Shown here in pieces: positions 10,885 through 21,679 of a DNA stretch of 64,000 nucleotides. Under the pieces are notes generated by a model, which was not told where the DNA came from, searched no databases, and saw nothing but the letters and a program-made list of their open reading frames with translations. The stretch's first letter is position 1. The number at the start of each line of letters is the position of its first letter. A program made the translations under genes and the position numbers. The DNA is taken from assembly GCA_035610835.1 (NCBI GenBank), contig CM069449.1, forward strand, positions 44,350,768 through 44,414,767. The letters run 5' to 3'. The stretch comes from Ophiura sarsii (taxonomy: Eukaryota > Echinodermata > Ophiuroidea > Amphilepidida > Ophiuridae).

Positions 10885-12200
10885 TAGTGGAGCGGATATG
10901 TGAAAAAGATGTTCACTTTTGGCAGGAAGCATGAAAATTGGCATATAGGGGTGTTTTGATGCACTGATTTCAAAAAGCCAGGAACCCACATTTTTCGAGC
11001 AATGGTGTGGCGGCCATCTTGGATTTCAAAATGGCCGCCATTCAAATATAGGAGATTTAGTAAAATTGCTCTAAATAAAATATTTTTGACATTTATACCA
11101 TGAGATTTCACCAATATGTTTTCTATAACACGGTGCATAATTTTAAGTGGATAGGTTGTGCCAGTTGTACTTTGTTTATTACTTGTTACCATGGAAACCA
11201 TCAAAAATATACATTTTTGGGCAAAAATACCTCTAAAATCACTCTTATTTGGAGGTTTTTGTCATCTATTCATCATGAAATTGCTTTTAGTATCATCTGC
11301 AATTATACATAATTTGGATGAGAAATTTGCATTTCAATTTTGAGTGGTATCCATGGAAACTTTTTCAATGGCGGTTTGACGAAATATATGTCAAAATCAC
11401 TCATTTTCACTCATTTTCACCAATCTATTGCTGGTAAAACACTATTATAGTGAATCGGGTGTGAAAAAGATGTTCACTACTGGCAGGAAGAATTAAAATT
11501 GGCTTAAAGGAGTGTTTTGAAGCGCTGATTTCAAAAATCAAGGAACCCACATTTTCCGAGCAATGGTGCGGCGGCCATCTTGGATTTCAAAATGGCCACC
11601 ATTCAAACATAATAGATTTAGTAAAATTGCTCTAAATCAACTATTTTTGAGATTTATACCCCGAGATTTCACCAATATGTTCTCTATCACATGCTGCCTA
11701 ATTTTAGATGGATTGGTTGTACCATTTGTAATTTGGTTATTGCTTGTTACCATGGAAACCATCAAAAACAGACATTTTCAAGGGAAAATACCTGTAAAAT
11801 TGCTCTTAATCAACGATATTTGACATTTATACCCCGATATTTCACACGTATGTTCTCTATAACATGGTGGATAATATTAGATGGGTTGGTTGTGCCAGTT
11901 ATGCTTTGTTTATTACTTGTTACCATGGAAACTATCAAAAATAGACATTTATGGGCAGAAATACCTGTTTTATAATGTTATGATCTGTAATTATATATAT
12001 GTTGATGATAATGTTTTGAGTGGTTTCCATGGACACCTTTTTAATGGGCAGATGTACCTGTTTTATAATGTTATGATCTGTAATTATATATATGTTGATG
12101 ATAATGTTTTGAGTGGTTTCCATGGACACCTTTTAAATGGCGGTTGAACTAAAAGGTCAAAATCACTCCTTTTCAACAATTTTCACAAATGTTCACCAAT
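10885..12200. repeat. Left arm of fold-back A
   Basis: Related sub-repeats recur within the arm: TTACCATGGAAAC-type words appear near 11188, 11747 and 11919, and AAATGGCC words mark unit boundaries. Positions 11964-12149 hold an additional 93-bp tandem duplication starting CCTGTTTTATAATGTTATG, not present in the other arm. Short frames (86, 94, 88 codons) repeat in both arms and are repeat-derived. Confidence 0.8.
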
Positions 12201-13119
12201 CTACGGCTTGTAGTTTTTTGCCCTATAGTCAATTGAGCTGGCCTTCCCGGTCAAAGCCGTTGGGGTGGCACATGACCACCCGGGAGGTACTCTAATGACA
12301 GGAACCACAGTGCAGGAACAAACTGGTATGGTAAGGGCCAGCCAAAATGTAATGATCCCATACAGTTGGGAAACGAGCAGGGGTCCATACAACGCCGGGA
12401 TACAACGGTCACCCAAATCAGTGTAAAAATATGATATGTTAGTATGGACAGAGGTGTTTGTATTTGTGATTTAGTCATTTTTGACAACGAAAGAATATAC
12501 ATTAGACATTATTTGTAGTGCAAGTTTCAGAGCTTTGTCAATACATTTTCTGAGTGAAAACAAAAGTTCATACCTGAGGATTGAGAAGCGGTATATGCAA
12601 AAGCATCGATAGCCAGTACACAGTGAGGCAAAAGGGTGCCTAGACTGAAAGATAGTCATCTTTCATGTTTGGTACCTAGACGGATAATCATTCAAATTAT
12701 CCTTAAAAGTAGGATAATGTAGAGAGATTAGCTGGCTAAAAAGCAGTGAGAGCTCTGTAGAAACAACGTTCAGCGAAATTAGACAGCTAATCGGAAATTG
12801 CTACGAGCATGAGACGCATCATTGATCATAGATACCAATAAACTGTTGATGAATTAATGTGATGGGATCGATTATAGGATAGCGTTGAATTGAGTTGTTG
12901 TTCATTTTCATTAGTATTTAAATGTTAGCCTTTTGCTATATCATGGGCGTAGCACGGATGCAATCTTCCTTTCTATTTTTATTCAATCCCTATTATTCCC
13001 ACCATGTTTCTAACATGTGTGTTCCTTCTATGCACCTTCATCATGTTCATGCTTTGCTTGTACTATTATTTCTTAAGATGGTAGATTATTAAGGTGGTAG
13101 ATAGTCTAAACGACTTCTT
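12201..13119. other. Loop of fold-back A, unassigned sequence
   Basis: There is a GC-richer patch at 12240-12420 (CCACCCGGGAGGTACTC, CCATACAGTTGGGAAAC) that may be an old repeat. The remainder is unremarkable. No gene is supported. Confidence 0.4.
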
Positions 13120-13375
13120 CACTCTGTGAACACCCATATGCTGATCTACTTTGGTCACATCTCACGACGAGACGCAAGGGTAACAACTTAGAGAAGGTTA
13201 TTATGCAAGGCATGATTGAAGGGAAGAGAAAGAAAGGCAGATCTTGGTCCTGATGGATTGACCAAATAATATCTATTACTGGACTCCCTCTCTGTGATTG
13301 TTACTCCTTTGCTGAAAATCATCATCTGCGGCGCAGTATCTGCGAGGTCACGAGCTGTCAGTCATGACAGGAACC
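13120..13375 (+). pseudogene. LINE 3' end fragment
   Basis: Translation in shifting frames gives YFGHISRRDA (from about 13147), then GKRKKGRSW-like sequence, then ITGLPLCDCYSFAENHHLR and RSICEVTSCQS before a stop near 13370. FGH..RRD and GR.. followed by a W/D-rich tail is the usual C-terminus of many metazoan non-LTR reverse transcriptases. An internal stop and frame shifts show it is dead. It directly abuts the inverted-repeat element starting at 13401. Confidence 0.6.
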
Positions 13376-13400
13376 AACCAACCATCCATTTCATCACCCT

Positions 13401-14460
13401 TATAGGTCATGTGTTTTAAGCTCGCCTCCTTTCGCGTTACACACGGATTTTGGCTTTCGCGACATGACTTTAACTTTACACATTTATATTTGCTTGTATA
13501 CCCCCTGAGGTAGTAAAAGTATACATTTTCTGAAGGGAAATTGCATGAGGAAACCAAATATGTCATTAAAATTATAGTACGACCAAGAACTAAAATGGTA
13601 TGATCGGAAATGTTCGGAAAATATCAGAGTTTTTTTAATTTTTAATTTGAGATCCATATATTTTGTATACCTATCCCTATCATTATTTTGTTTACATATT
13701 TAAATTCCTCATGAAATTACCCATTAGATGATATATATTTGTCAAAGTTACTACGTCGGTATGGTAATTATACCGGCTAGTGAATATCTCAAATTTTTAT
13801 TTTATATATTTTTAGAATTTTCAGAAATATTTGTTTAAGGATGAACCCTTCCATGATATAAACTGCATTTCTGAATTCCTCTAGTTACAAGCTTTCCAAA
13901 AATGTATACTTTTGCTATCATAGGTTGAAAACTTTTTCTGTTATAGTCATTTTTATAAATCCGGTAAATTAAGGCTGATTATTCATGTTGACTGTGTAGC
14001 GAATAGGAAGAAAGCTGATGATCATTGTCTTATCCATAATTAATTAGTTGTTAATAATAGTTGACAAGTCTATTGAACCACATACTTAATGACTACTAAA
14101 TATCCTTTGAAATGGGACCAAAATTGTGTTTTTAACATTAGGGGATGACTAGTTATTGTAAAAAGAACAAAGCATGGGATTATCCCCATTGAGTTTGTAC
14201 AGGCAGCACCCCTTCCAGAAACACCCCTTCCAGCACCACCCCTGGTCCCCAAACATCAAACAGCTGTATCTCCCTTTTGTATTAGCTATACCAATGCCAT
14301 TTGGCAGGCAGATAGCTTGTTATTAGGGCTTTAAAATGATACCAAATTTGTTGAGATAGCTTTTGTGGTTTTAAAAATATTTGAGGAAAATGACAGCATG
14401 AAGCTAAAAAATGTAACGGCACCACCCTATTGGGAGGCGAGTTCATAACGCGTGACCATA
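13401..14460. mobile_element. Inverted-repeat element (copy 2, ~1.06 kb)
   Basis: The ends pair as TATAGGTCATGTGTTTTAAG on the left with the reverse complement of CGAGTTCATAACGCGTGACC on the right. The body matches 6554-7790 in opposite orientation, including CTATTCGCTACACAGT (inverse near 13993) and the GATAGCAAAAGTATAC word (inverse near 13905). No long frame and no obvious target duplication were found. Confidence 0.6.
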
Positions 14461-15641
14461 GTCTTCTGCAATAGTTCCCCAGGAGTAGCTCTCTACTGAT
14501 CATTGTCATTATGGGTAAATTAGGTCGGGAATTTGCGTTTTTTAAAGAGGACTAATTGTGCTGCCTAGTTTTGTAAAAAAGTGCTTATGTTTTGCACAAA
14601 AAAAAGCACACATGCCTGAAAAACACACAAGATGGACGCAAACAAATGTGCTGTTGGATGTTTTTATCGCATTTTACCGATTGATAGGGTAAATAGTCCT
14701 AACTACGGGCTAAATAAGTTTCCCCGGAGCAGAGCTAATCAGCGCTGATCACTCGTATAGCTTGCCCGACCGGGCCAAAATAACCGGGCATGTGTTTGAT
14801 TACGAGGGCGGATCAGTGCTCCAGCTACACAAGAAAATACTTTCTTTATTGTGTTATGCCATACTTTTTACCACATTCTTAGCTTCCTCTGCCGTAAATT
14901 TCTTGCAGGCTTTTAAGATATTAGCCGTCTTTTGCATGTCTGTAGAAACAGTACAGCTAAAGTTTATCCTCTAGCCGCTGATAAAGTGTATGGCAAACTG
15001 AAATCGCATGGCATGCTGACTAAGCTATCCAGTGGTAGTCTCCGCTGTCTCCACTGGAGTGCAACAGGGTATATTACATGCTGGCTTCATTCCTTGTTGC
15101 AATAGTTGAAGACTACAATTATTGAAGAGGGCTGCATGTGATCTTGACTGAGGAGTTGTGACACATCTACTTTCCTTGAGACGGCATCCTGCCCTTGTTC
15201 TAAAACGACCTACATTTTGCAGATGACTTGAGACCACAATTATGTGAGCTCAGCTGACAAATACTGCTACAGCAGCAAAAGACCTTGGCCTCATCATTAA
15301 TTAACGTATCCAAAACAGTATAGATGACTGCCAACTGATGCAGTCCTCACCTAACACTCCAGGTATATTGGTATGCTATCAGCCATGTGGCGGATTTCAG
15401 GTATCTTGGGTCTATTATGGCACATATTTCAGATATCTGTGGGTCTATTATAGCATCGGGCGCAAGTGACCTTAATATATGCAGGACTTAGCATGGTGTG
15501 CATTCGAGAAGTTAGAATGTCAGTAGAGGAGCCCTAGCTATCACAACAAAAGTGAAACTATTTGCTTCATGGCTGTGAATCTCAAGATATGGAATGCAAT
15601 ATTAATGCCTCTGCTATCTCTTGCTACAGGATAATCCTTAA
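14461..15641. other. Gene-free stretch with repeat and LINE debris
   Basis: The segment 14905-14965 reads TTGCAGGCTTTTAAGATATT and continues TAGAAACAGTACAGCT. It recurs at about 16480-16532 in the same orientation. Around 15390-15500, FRYLGSIMAHISD and ASGASDLN can be read, reminiscent of a non-LTR reverse transcriptase C-terminal region. These pieces are too decayed to assign. Confidence 0.35.
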
Positions 15642-15876
15642 CACTTTCCACGCGGCTATTAGTTTTGCCATATATACAAAGCAGATTTTTCAGTAACCTC
15701 TCCCAATTTTCAAAGTTTACCTCAAGGATAACCAAGACTAGACTTGTTTGTATTTCTTTCAATGCTTTTCTCATGGTGATTCCAAAGAGGGTATTGAAAT
15801 TCAATGCAATATGTCTTTTTTAACATTTTGTGAAATTTTGGAATGTCGTCTGCAGACGCCTGCCGCGTGGAAAGTG
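15642..15876. mobile_element. TTAA-flanked MITE, best preserved copy
   Basis: The ends are CACTTTCCACGCGGC and GCCGCGTGGAAAGTG, a 15-bp perfect terminal inverted repeat. It is preceded by TTAA (15638-15641) and followed by TAAA. At 235 bp it defines the family, whose other members are at 1425, 8252 and 19760. The subterminal GTCTGCAGAC palindrome is retained in most copies. Confidence 0.8.
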
Positions 15877-16600
15877 TAAAATAACGCACGGATCATGCTC
15901 CAAACCACAATTTATGACATGGCCAACTTACAGAGCCTTTTATCCACCGTGTAAAGTGCCGACAGCTGAGAATCCTTGATGAAGAGCAATGTATGCCACC
16001 TACAAATTCTAATTGCCGAAGGTTAGGCTTGCACGACCTGGTCGCCCAAAGAAGACCTGGTCGTCAATGTACATCATATTTGACCTACATGTATATACAA
16101 CACGTAATAGTGGACAATGAAAGCTTGATTCAAGAACGACTGTGACAGATAATCACTCTTGCTGAAGACCTACGTACATAGAGAAAACGTCTAGTCGCCT
16201 GCTCTTCAGATGAAGGATGATGATATATTATCACGAAAGCGCTTTTGCCCCTTAACATTATCACAGGCATTACGGAATATTTAAGGCTACAATGGGACAG
16301 AAGAAATTTTGCAACGCGAGCACACAATCTTTTTTGTGTGAATTAAATTAAAACATTTTTAATATTAATTTTGAAAATATTAAGTTGTCTTGACCATCAC
16401 AGAATCTCGATCAGTTGCACACTATTTCGACTCTAAAATGTGCACACAATGCACTGCAATCGTAACCCTTGACCTTCTTTTGCAGGTTTTAAAGATATTA
16501 GCCATCTTTTGCGAAAAACTAGAAACAGTACAGCTCAAATGCATCTGCTTCTCTAGCCGGTTATCTTGTCGCTGTTAAGGTTGGTGTCAACCCTGTTTGG
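15877..16600. other. Gene-free stretch
   Basis: It contains the second copy of the TTGCAGG(T/C)TTTNAAGATATTAGCC repeat near 16480, preceded by a pyrimidine run that resembles a splice acceptor. The translated halves differ and no protein family is recognisable. The rest is unassigned. Confidence 0.4.
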
Positions 16601-16856
16601 CGCCAAATTTATCAAGCACTGTAACTTTTAAATTATAAATGTGATGTACATAAAAGTATACCTTTTTGTAATAAAATGAGTCAGAGAATCCATTTTTGGT
16701 ATCAAATTTTACTAAAATTAGTGATTTTTACTTTTTTGCCCAAAAATCACCTTTTTGGCGCCAAAAATTTTCAGACAACCTAACAATATCAGTTTTTGAT
16801 TAAAAATTCCAAAATTTCACCAAAATCATCTAAAGTCAATTATCCAGGAGCGATTT

Positions 16857-16996
16857 TTTTTTTTTGGCTTAAAATTTGTTTGTTTTGAAAATATTGACCA
16901 AAAAGTGCCAACAAAATGTTTTTTATCTCAAAAATCTCATTTTTGGCACTTTTGGTCAATATTTTCAAAACAAACAAATTTTAAGCCAAAAAAAAA
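16857..16996. repeat. Near-perfect hairpin, ~55-bp arms
   Basis: TTTGGCTTAAAATTTGTTTG on the left pairs with CAAACAAATTTTAAGCCAAA on the right, continuing through GAAAATATTGACCAAAA. The loop is about 28 bp. It immediately adjoins the next palindrome at 16997, so two hairpin elements sit back to back. Confidence 0.85.
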
Positions 16997-17276
16997 CAAC
17001 AGAAATGTTGCACTAGGTATAGGAAATCATTGATTTGTGTGTGATTTACCATAGACGGTAAAAATCAATGTTTTACCCGTCTATGGATTTACGCACTGAA
17101 AAACTCACAACTTATCAGCTAAGACTTGTATTCCTCACAGCCAGATACACCCTTTATCCCGCACATTGCGGTTATCACTAAAGACCCATTCATCTGTCTC
17201 GTTCAGATAGCACACAGTTATGACAGTAATCACACACAAATCAATGATTCCTATACCTAGTGCAACATTTCTGTTG
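16997..17276. mobile_element. 280-bp MITE with ~48-bp inverted ends
   Basis: The left end CAACAGAAATGTTGCACTAG pairs with CTAGTGCAACATTTCTGTTG at the right end, and pairing continues through TTTGTGTGTGAT. The internal segment contains CCATAGACGGTAAAAATC and a nearby CCGTCTATGG, a second small palindrome. No protein is encoded. Confidence 0.8.
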
Positions 17277-17489
17277 CATGCGCGGTCATTGAAATCGCCA
17301 TAACTTTAAAAGTATTCATTCGATTTTGTTGAATGAGGTATCAAACTGCGGAGAAGAAATTTGCTCATTTAATGTATATCTCAGATTTTTGGTACCGATT
17401 ATATATTTTGAATTAGTCAACCTCAAAGCACCTGGTCAGGGACTTTTTGTGCTAGGTGTATATTGAACTGTTGTGTTTAGAAACTAATA

Positions 17490-18809
17490 GAGTGGTGAAC
17501 ATTTTGAAATTGTTGAAAAATTAGTGATTTCGACCTTTTTGTTCACCAAACTGCCATTTAAAAGGTTTCCATGGAGACCACTCAATTAAAATGCCAGTTT
17601 ATAACCTAAATTATGTACATTTGTACATGTAGGCCTATACATGTGTAAGTTATGTACATTGCAGATGATACTAAAACAATATCACAGTGAATAGTGGACA
17701 AATAAGAGTAATTTTACAGGTATTTCTGCCCATAAATGTCTATTTTTGATGGTTTCCATGGTAACAAGTAATAAACAAAGCACAACTGGCACAACCAACC
17801 CATCTTAAATTATGCACCATGTTATAGAGAACATACTTGTGAAATATTGGGGTATAAATGTCAAATATAGTTGATTAAGAGCAATTTTACAGGTATATTC
17901 CCTTGAAAATGCCTGTTTTTGATGGTTTCCATGGTAACAAGCAATAACCAAATTACAAATGGTACAACCAATCCATCTAGAATTAGGCAGCATGTGATAG
18001 AGAACATATTGGTGAAATCTCGGGGTATAAATCTCAAAAATAGTTGATTTAGAGCAATTTTACTAAATCTATTATGTTTGAATGGCGGCCATTTTGAAAT
18101 CCAAGATGGCCGCCGCACCATTGCTCAGAAAATGTGGGTTTCTTGATTTTTGAAATCAGCGCTTCAAAACACTCCTTTAAGCCAATTTTAATTCTTCCTG
18201 CCAGTAGTGAACATCTTTTTCACACCCGATTCACTATAATAGTGTTTTACCAACAATAGATTGGTGAAAATGAGTGAAAATTAGTGATTTTGACATATAT
18301 TTCGTCAAACCGCCATTGAAAAAGTTTCCATGGATACCACTCAAAATTGAAATGCAAATTTCTCATCCAAATTATGTATAATTGCAGATGATACTAAAAG
18401 CAATTTCATGATGAATAGATGACAAAAACATCCAAATAAGAGTGGTTTTAGAGGTATTTTTGCCCAAAAATGTCTATTTTTGATGGTTTCCATGGTAACA
18501 AGTAATAAACAAAGTACAACTGGCACAACCTATTCACCTAAAATTATGCACCGTGTTATAGAGAACATATTGGTGAAATTTCATGGTATGAATCTCAAAA
18601 ATATTTTATTTAGAGCAATTTTACTAAATCTCCTATATTTGAATGGCGGCCATTTTGAAATCCAAGATGGCCGCCGCACCATTGCTCGAAAAATGTGGGT
18701 TCCTGGCTTTTTGAAATCAGTGCATCAAAACACCCCTATATGCCAATTTTCATGCTTCCTGCCAAAAGTGAACATCTTGGCCATTTTTTGTTACATATCC
18801 GCTCCACTA
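17490..18809. repeat. Right arm of fold-back A
   Basis: Inverse of 10885-12200 with scattered differences. It lacks the 93-bp duplication but has an extra segment with GTACATTTGTACATGTAGGC near 17617. It ends ACATATCCGCTCCACTA at 18809. Confidence 0.8.
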
Positions 18810-18812
18810 GTA

Positions 18813-19108
18813 AGCGTCCTTCTTTCTTAATTATTAATACAACCGAACATTACACAAAATTATCGAATATTTATCTTAATATACGTTTATAGTCAACTTT
18901 GTGTAGATCGAATACCTACAGATAGATTGCGAGCGCGAAGATTAAACAAGTGATATTTGTAACAGACGGAGAGTTACGGTACACTGACACAAACACTCCG
19001 CCAATGTTATCAAGCGGTGCGGCGGCTTATGCGACGCGCGGCTTAGAGTCTGGAAATTACGGTATACGGAATGATAGAGCCCAGAGCTTAGGATTTCATC
19101 GTATTTAC
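18813..19108 (-). other. 5' part of the BTB-gene intron outside the element
   Basis: About 300 bp between the donor GTAAATAC (below 19109) and the fold-back end. No motif is evident. Together with 10754-10884 it is all that remains of the intron once the element is excluded. Confidence 0.6.
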
Positions 19109-19328
19109 CTGCTTCTTGTGGCTAAAATAGCTCTAACAGCACATACGGGTTCTTTGTCATCCCCTACAAGAAAGGTGACGTCACATAGCTCTGGCATACG
19201 GGCGAGATACTTGAGATCCTCTGCAAGACCAAGTTTATTCTCGAAGACATTAGATACTGGAAGTCTATGCATGGTGAATGCGTGATCATTACCAAGCATA
19301 GTACTCATATCGGCATCTTGGTAGCCAC
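19109..19328 (-). CDS. BTB/BACK gene, exon with start of BTB domain
   Basis: The 220-bp minus-strand exon lies between acceptor TATTCTACAG and donor GTAAATAC. It is open before the ATG at 19308, reading GYQDAD, so that methionine may be internal with an upstream exon, or it may be the true start. The encoded sequence includes MSTMLGNDHAFTMHRLPVSN, VFENKLGLAEDLKYLARMPE and LCDVTFLVGDDKEPVCAVRA, the canonical first strands of a BTB/POZ domain (L-C-D-V-x-F, then A-V-R-A-I-L-A-T-R-S). The gprs-like assignment comes from the VFENK-GLAED-K-LA-MPELCDV pattern recalled for invertebrate serine-enriched proteins. No upstream exon could be located, and no promoter is apparent. Confidence 0.88.
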
Positions 19329-19755
19329 CTGTAGAATACAGAAAACAAATTTGAAATGTGAATTAATGCGAAAAAATCCTCAATTATTATAATAGTTACC
19401 CCGTGGTAGTAATCACTTCCTTGATCGTGTGTTATATTAGGCGTGGAATTGATTGTTTGAAGATATTTCTAACATTTAATTGACCAGAACCGATCATCCT
19501 TTATATTTCATAAGCGTGTACAAAACTGAAGAACAGAACATCATCCATGATATGGTTTATAAAAGCGAAAGTTCTTGCGAAAATTCGTATTCATCATCCA
19601 ACGTTCCAATGTGTATCTGCCTTATCTGCAACTGGTCGTTAGGATATCCCTTATTCCTTATACATGAATTGAATACCGTGAATATGTGTTAAATTTCCTT
19701 ATCAACTTAGGCCTACATGAAAAACGTATAGTAACATGACAAAAGTGACTATTTG
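19329..19755. other. Stretch upstream of the BTB exon, no gene seen
   Basis: Probably intronic if an upstream exon exists, otherwise 5' flanking. No TATA box, CpG island or element end is obvious. Confidence 0.4.
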
Positions 19756-19759
19756 TTAA

Positions 19760-20006
19760 CAGTTTCTACGCGGCAATCGTCTGCAGACGTGAGACGACAC
19801 TTGCAAAATTTCACCATTTAAAAAAAAAAAGTCAACATTATTGAATTCCATCACCATATTCGGAATCACAGTGAGAAATGTATTACATTAAGTAAAAACA
19901 TGCCTAGTATTGGTTCAGTAATTCTTGAGATAGACTTTGAAAGTTGTGAAAGGTTTCTGAAAAATCTGCTTTGTGTAAATGTAACACTAATAGCCACGTT
20001 GAAAAT
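19760..20006. mobile_element. TTAA-flanked MITE, diverged copy
   Basis: It follows TTAA at 19756-19759 and starts CAGTTTCTACGCGGCAA with the GTCTGCAGAC palindrome. The body matches the 8252 copy (CATTGGTTCAGTAAT-type words). The right terminal repeat has decayed to GCCACGTTGAAAATT. Confidence 0.6.
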
Positions 20007-20059
20007 TATATCTGTACACGAGAAACCTCTGAGCTCCAAAAGTATAATGCACTTATCAA

Positions 20060-20260
20060 TTGCATCCCCGGCCCCGGGGGACCCGGGATAGCGGGGATTA
20101 GGGCCAGGACGTACAAATTGCCCTTGTGACGTCCCGGGTACAATCGCGTACGGTCTCCGCAGGGCCGGGCACCATTTTTTGTACGTCCCCGCTACAGTCC
20201 CGGCCCCCCATGGCCGGGACAAAGTGTACAGTCCCGGCCACCCATTTCCCTGTGATGAGG
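20060..20260. repeat. GC-rich hairpin with repeated CCCGGCC words
   Basis: A 200-bp island rich in CCCGGGA, CCCGGCC and GGACGTACAAA. Left words GATAGCGGGGA and AGGACGTACAAA pair with TTTGTACGTCC and TCCCCGCTAC on the right, giving an imperfect hairpin. It is far more GC-rich than its surroundings. It may be a MITE of a GC-rich family. Confidence 0.6.
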
Positions 20261-20410
20261 AGCTGCGAGGGAAATAATACCTTTTTATGGGAACTTTTCC
20301 CTGGCTCGTGATCGCGGTAATTGACCTTGACTTGATTGATACATTAAGTAGGCCTAGGCCTATTATCTTTTGTTTATCAAGTATTTCAAATGACAGAAAT
20401 ATTTGTATGT

Positions 20411-20583
20411 TATAAACTGCTCAAAAAAAGTTTGGAATATTTTTTCAATCACAATTTGTTCAAATATATCGGGATATGTTCATTTAGTGTAATATAACAT
20501 TTAAAAGCTGAATGTGTTCATCTTTACAATGATATCCAATTTGAAGCAATCCCTTGTTCCAAACTTTTTTTGAGCAGTTTATA
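20411..20583. mobile_element. 173-bp MITE with AAACTGCTCAAAAAAAGTTT ends
   Basis: TATAAACTGCTCAAAAAAAG on the left is mirrored by CTTTTTTTGAGCAGTTTATA on the right, with 26-28 paired bases including TA at each end. TA flanks and this terminus suggest a Tc1/mariner-type non-autonomous element. There is no coding capacity. Confidence 0.8.
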
Positions 20584-20587
20584 AAAC

Positions 20588-20733
20588 AAATATTTACTGC
20601 TCTATTCGGGAAATGGGGCAAAATAGGCCCCCTCGGTAACTGGAGACCATTGCATGCATAAAATAGTGGCCCCACGGACTCCAGTCACCTCGGAAAGCTA
20701 TTTTGCACCATTTCCTTCATGAACAGTAAATAT
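20588..20733. repeat. Imperfect palindrome adjoining the previous MITE
   Basis: ATATTTACTGCTC with GGAAATGGGGCAAAATAG on the left faces CTATTTTGCACCATTTCC with GAACAGTAAATAT on the right. The interior is GC-richer. It is a separate inverted-repeat element placed directly next to the 20411-20583 element. Confidence 0.65.
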
Positions 20734-20739
20734 GTGTAT

Positions 20740-21532
20740 ACTACATTCGGTCGCTTGAGATTCTCAACACTGTGGCTTTATAATACACATTAGTTTGTTC
20801 TTCGCTGCGATAGTAAAGAGGGACCGGGTTCGAGACCATGTATTTTTAAAGGTCATTGTTTAATTCACGTCATCAGTTTGTCCGAGCCTATTACTTATTC
20901 CTTTATAAATCGATTCAAAATTAATCATTATAATCAAATACCAGGGTTTGAGTAAAGCTAAGAAACATCAAGGGATGTATCGCCATTTTATATGTTCATT
21001 CTGTTTTGAGACAAAATCGCAACAATCAGTGGACTAACTACACATTGTTTAAAAGGGGATAGAGTTACGCAACCTGCCGTTTAGTTATCTCTTGGACTTT
21101 TTAAAGAAACATGATAAAAGGTAGCTTATTATTATACCCTATTGAAGTACATAGTAATTCAACATTTTGGTGCAAAACTTGCTATTATTTTTGCTTTTTG
21201 CAAAACATGCACGTGGAAACCTTACGTGGTTTTTAATGAAATTCCACTCGACCAATGTGAGGGACACACGAGTGTCTTTAAGTTTTAAGAAACTCATTAT
21301 TAGCTATGATTGTAGGACGCGTTTCGATTAACTATGATCAAATTTATTTGATCTTTCCGTTAATCTCATCAGCTACATTTTGCTGTGCTTGATTTACCAC
21401 GGTTTATTATAGCACTAGCAGCTTGGATTATATATACTGAGATCAAATTCAAACATCCATTTCGAGCCGCGAAATCCGCGAACCGTCCTAGCTAGTTTAA
21501 AAAAATATTACTCAGAAACTACAAATGTAGTC
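20740..21532. other. Gene-free stretch
   Basis: AT-rich sequence with no supported gene or repeat. GGTTCGAGACC at about 20826 resembles an isolated Pol III B box, with no partner A box seen. Confidence 0.45.
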
Positions 21533-21679
21533 GATCAGCTACGAGACTTTTAATGGACCGAGAGAGGTCAAGCATCTGATGGGGTCAGTCTTGTCTAAAA
21601 ATTTATGCTGGATCCGAATATCGACACCTTACAAGCCGCAATTGCGGTCTCGGCAGTGTAAAATCGATTTTTGAACCAA

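Larger units (their letters stand above)
10885..18809. mobile_element. Fold-back element A (7.9 kb) filling a BTB-gene intron
   Basis: Two arms of about 1.3 kb (10885-12200 and 17490-18809) are inverted copies. They share long near-identical stretches such as GGTGCATAATTTTAA around 11130 and its reverse near 18540. The outer ends are TAGTGGAGCGGATATGT and its inverse. The element is flanked by GTA at 10882-10884 and GTA at 18810-18812, which supports a single insertion with a 3-bp target duplication. Each arm consists of related sub-repeats containing ACCATGGAAACCATCAAAA and AAATGGCCGCC-type words. The 5.3-kb loop holds a LINE tail, two or more MITEs and hairpins. No transposase frame was seen. 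An alternative is two independent inserts of one family in opposite orientation. Confidence 0.7.

Noticed and set aside
10584..11204. 206-codon minus-strand ORF
   Set aside because: It overlaps the BTB exon in a different frame and runs into the fold-back arm; the spliced frame with BTB residues is the supported one.
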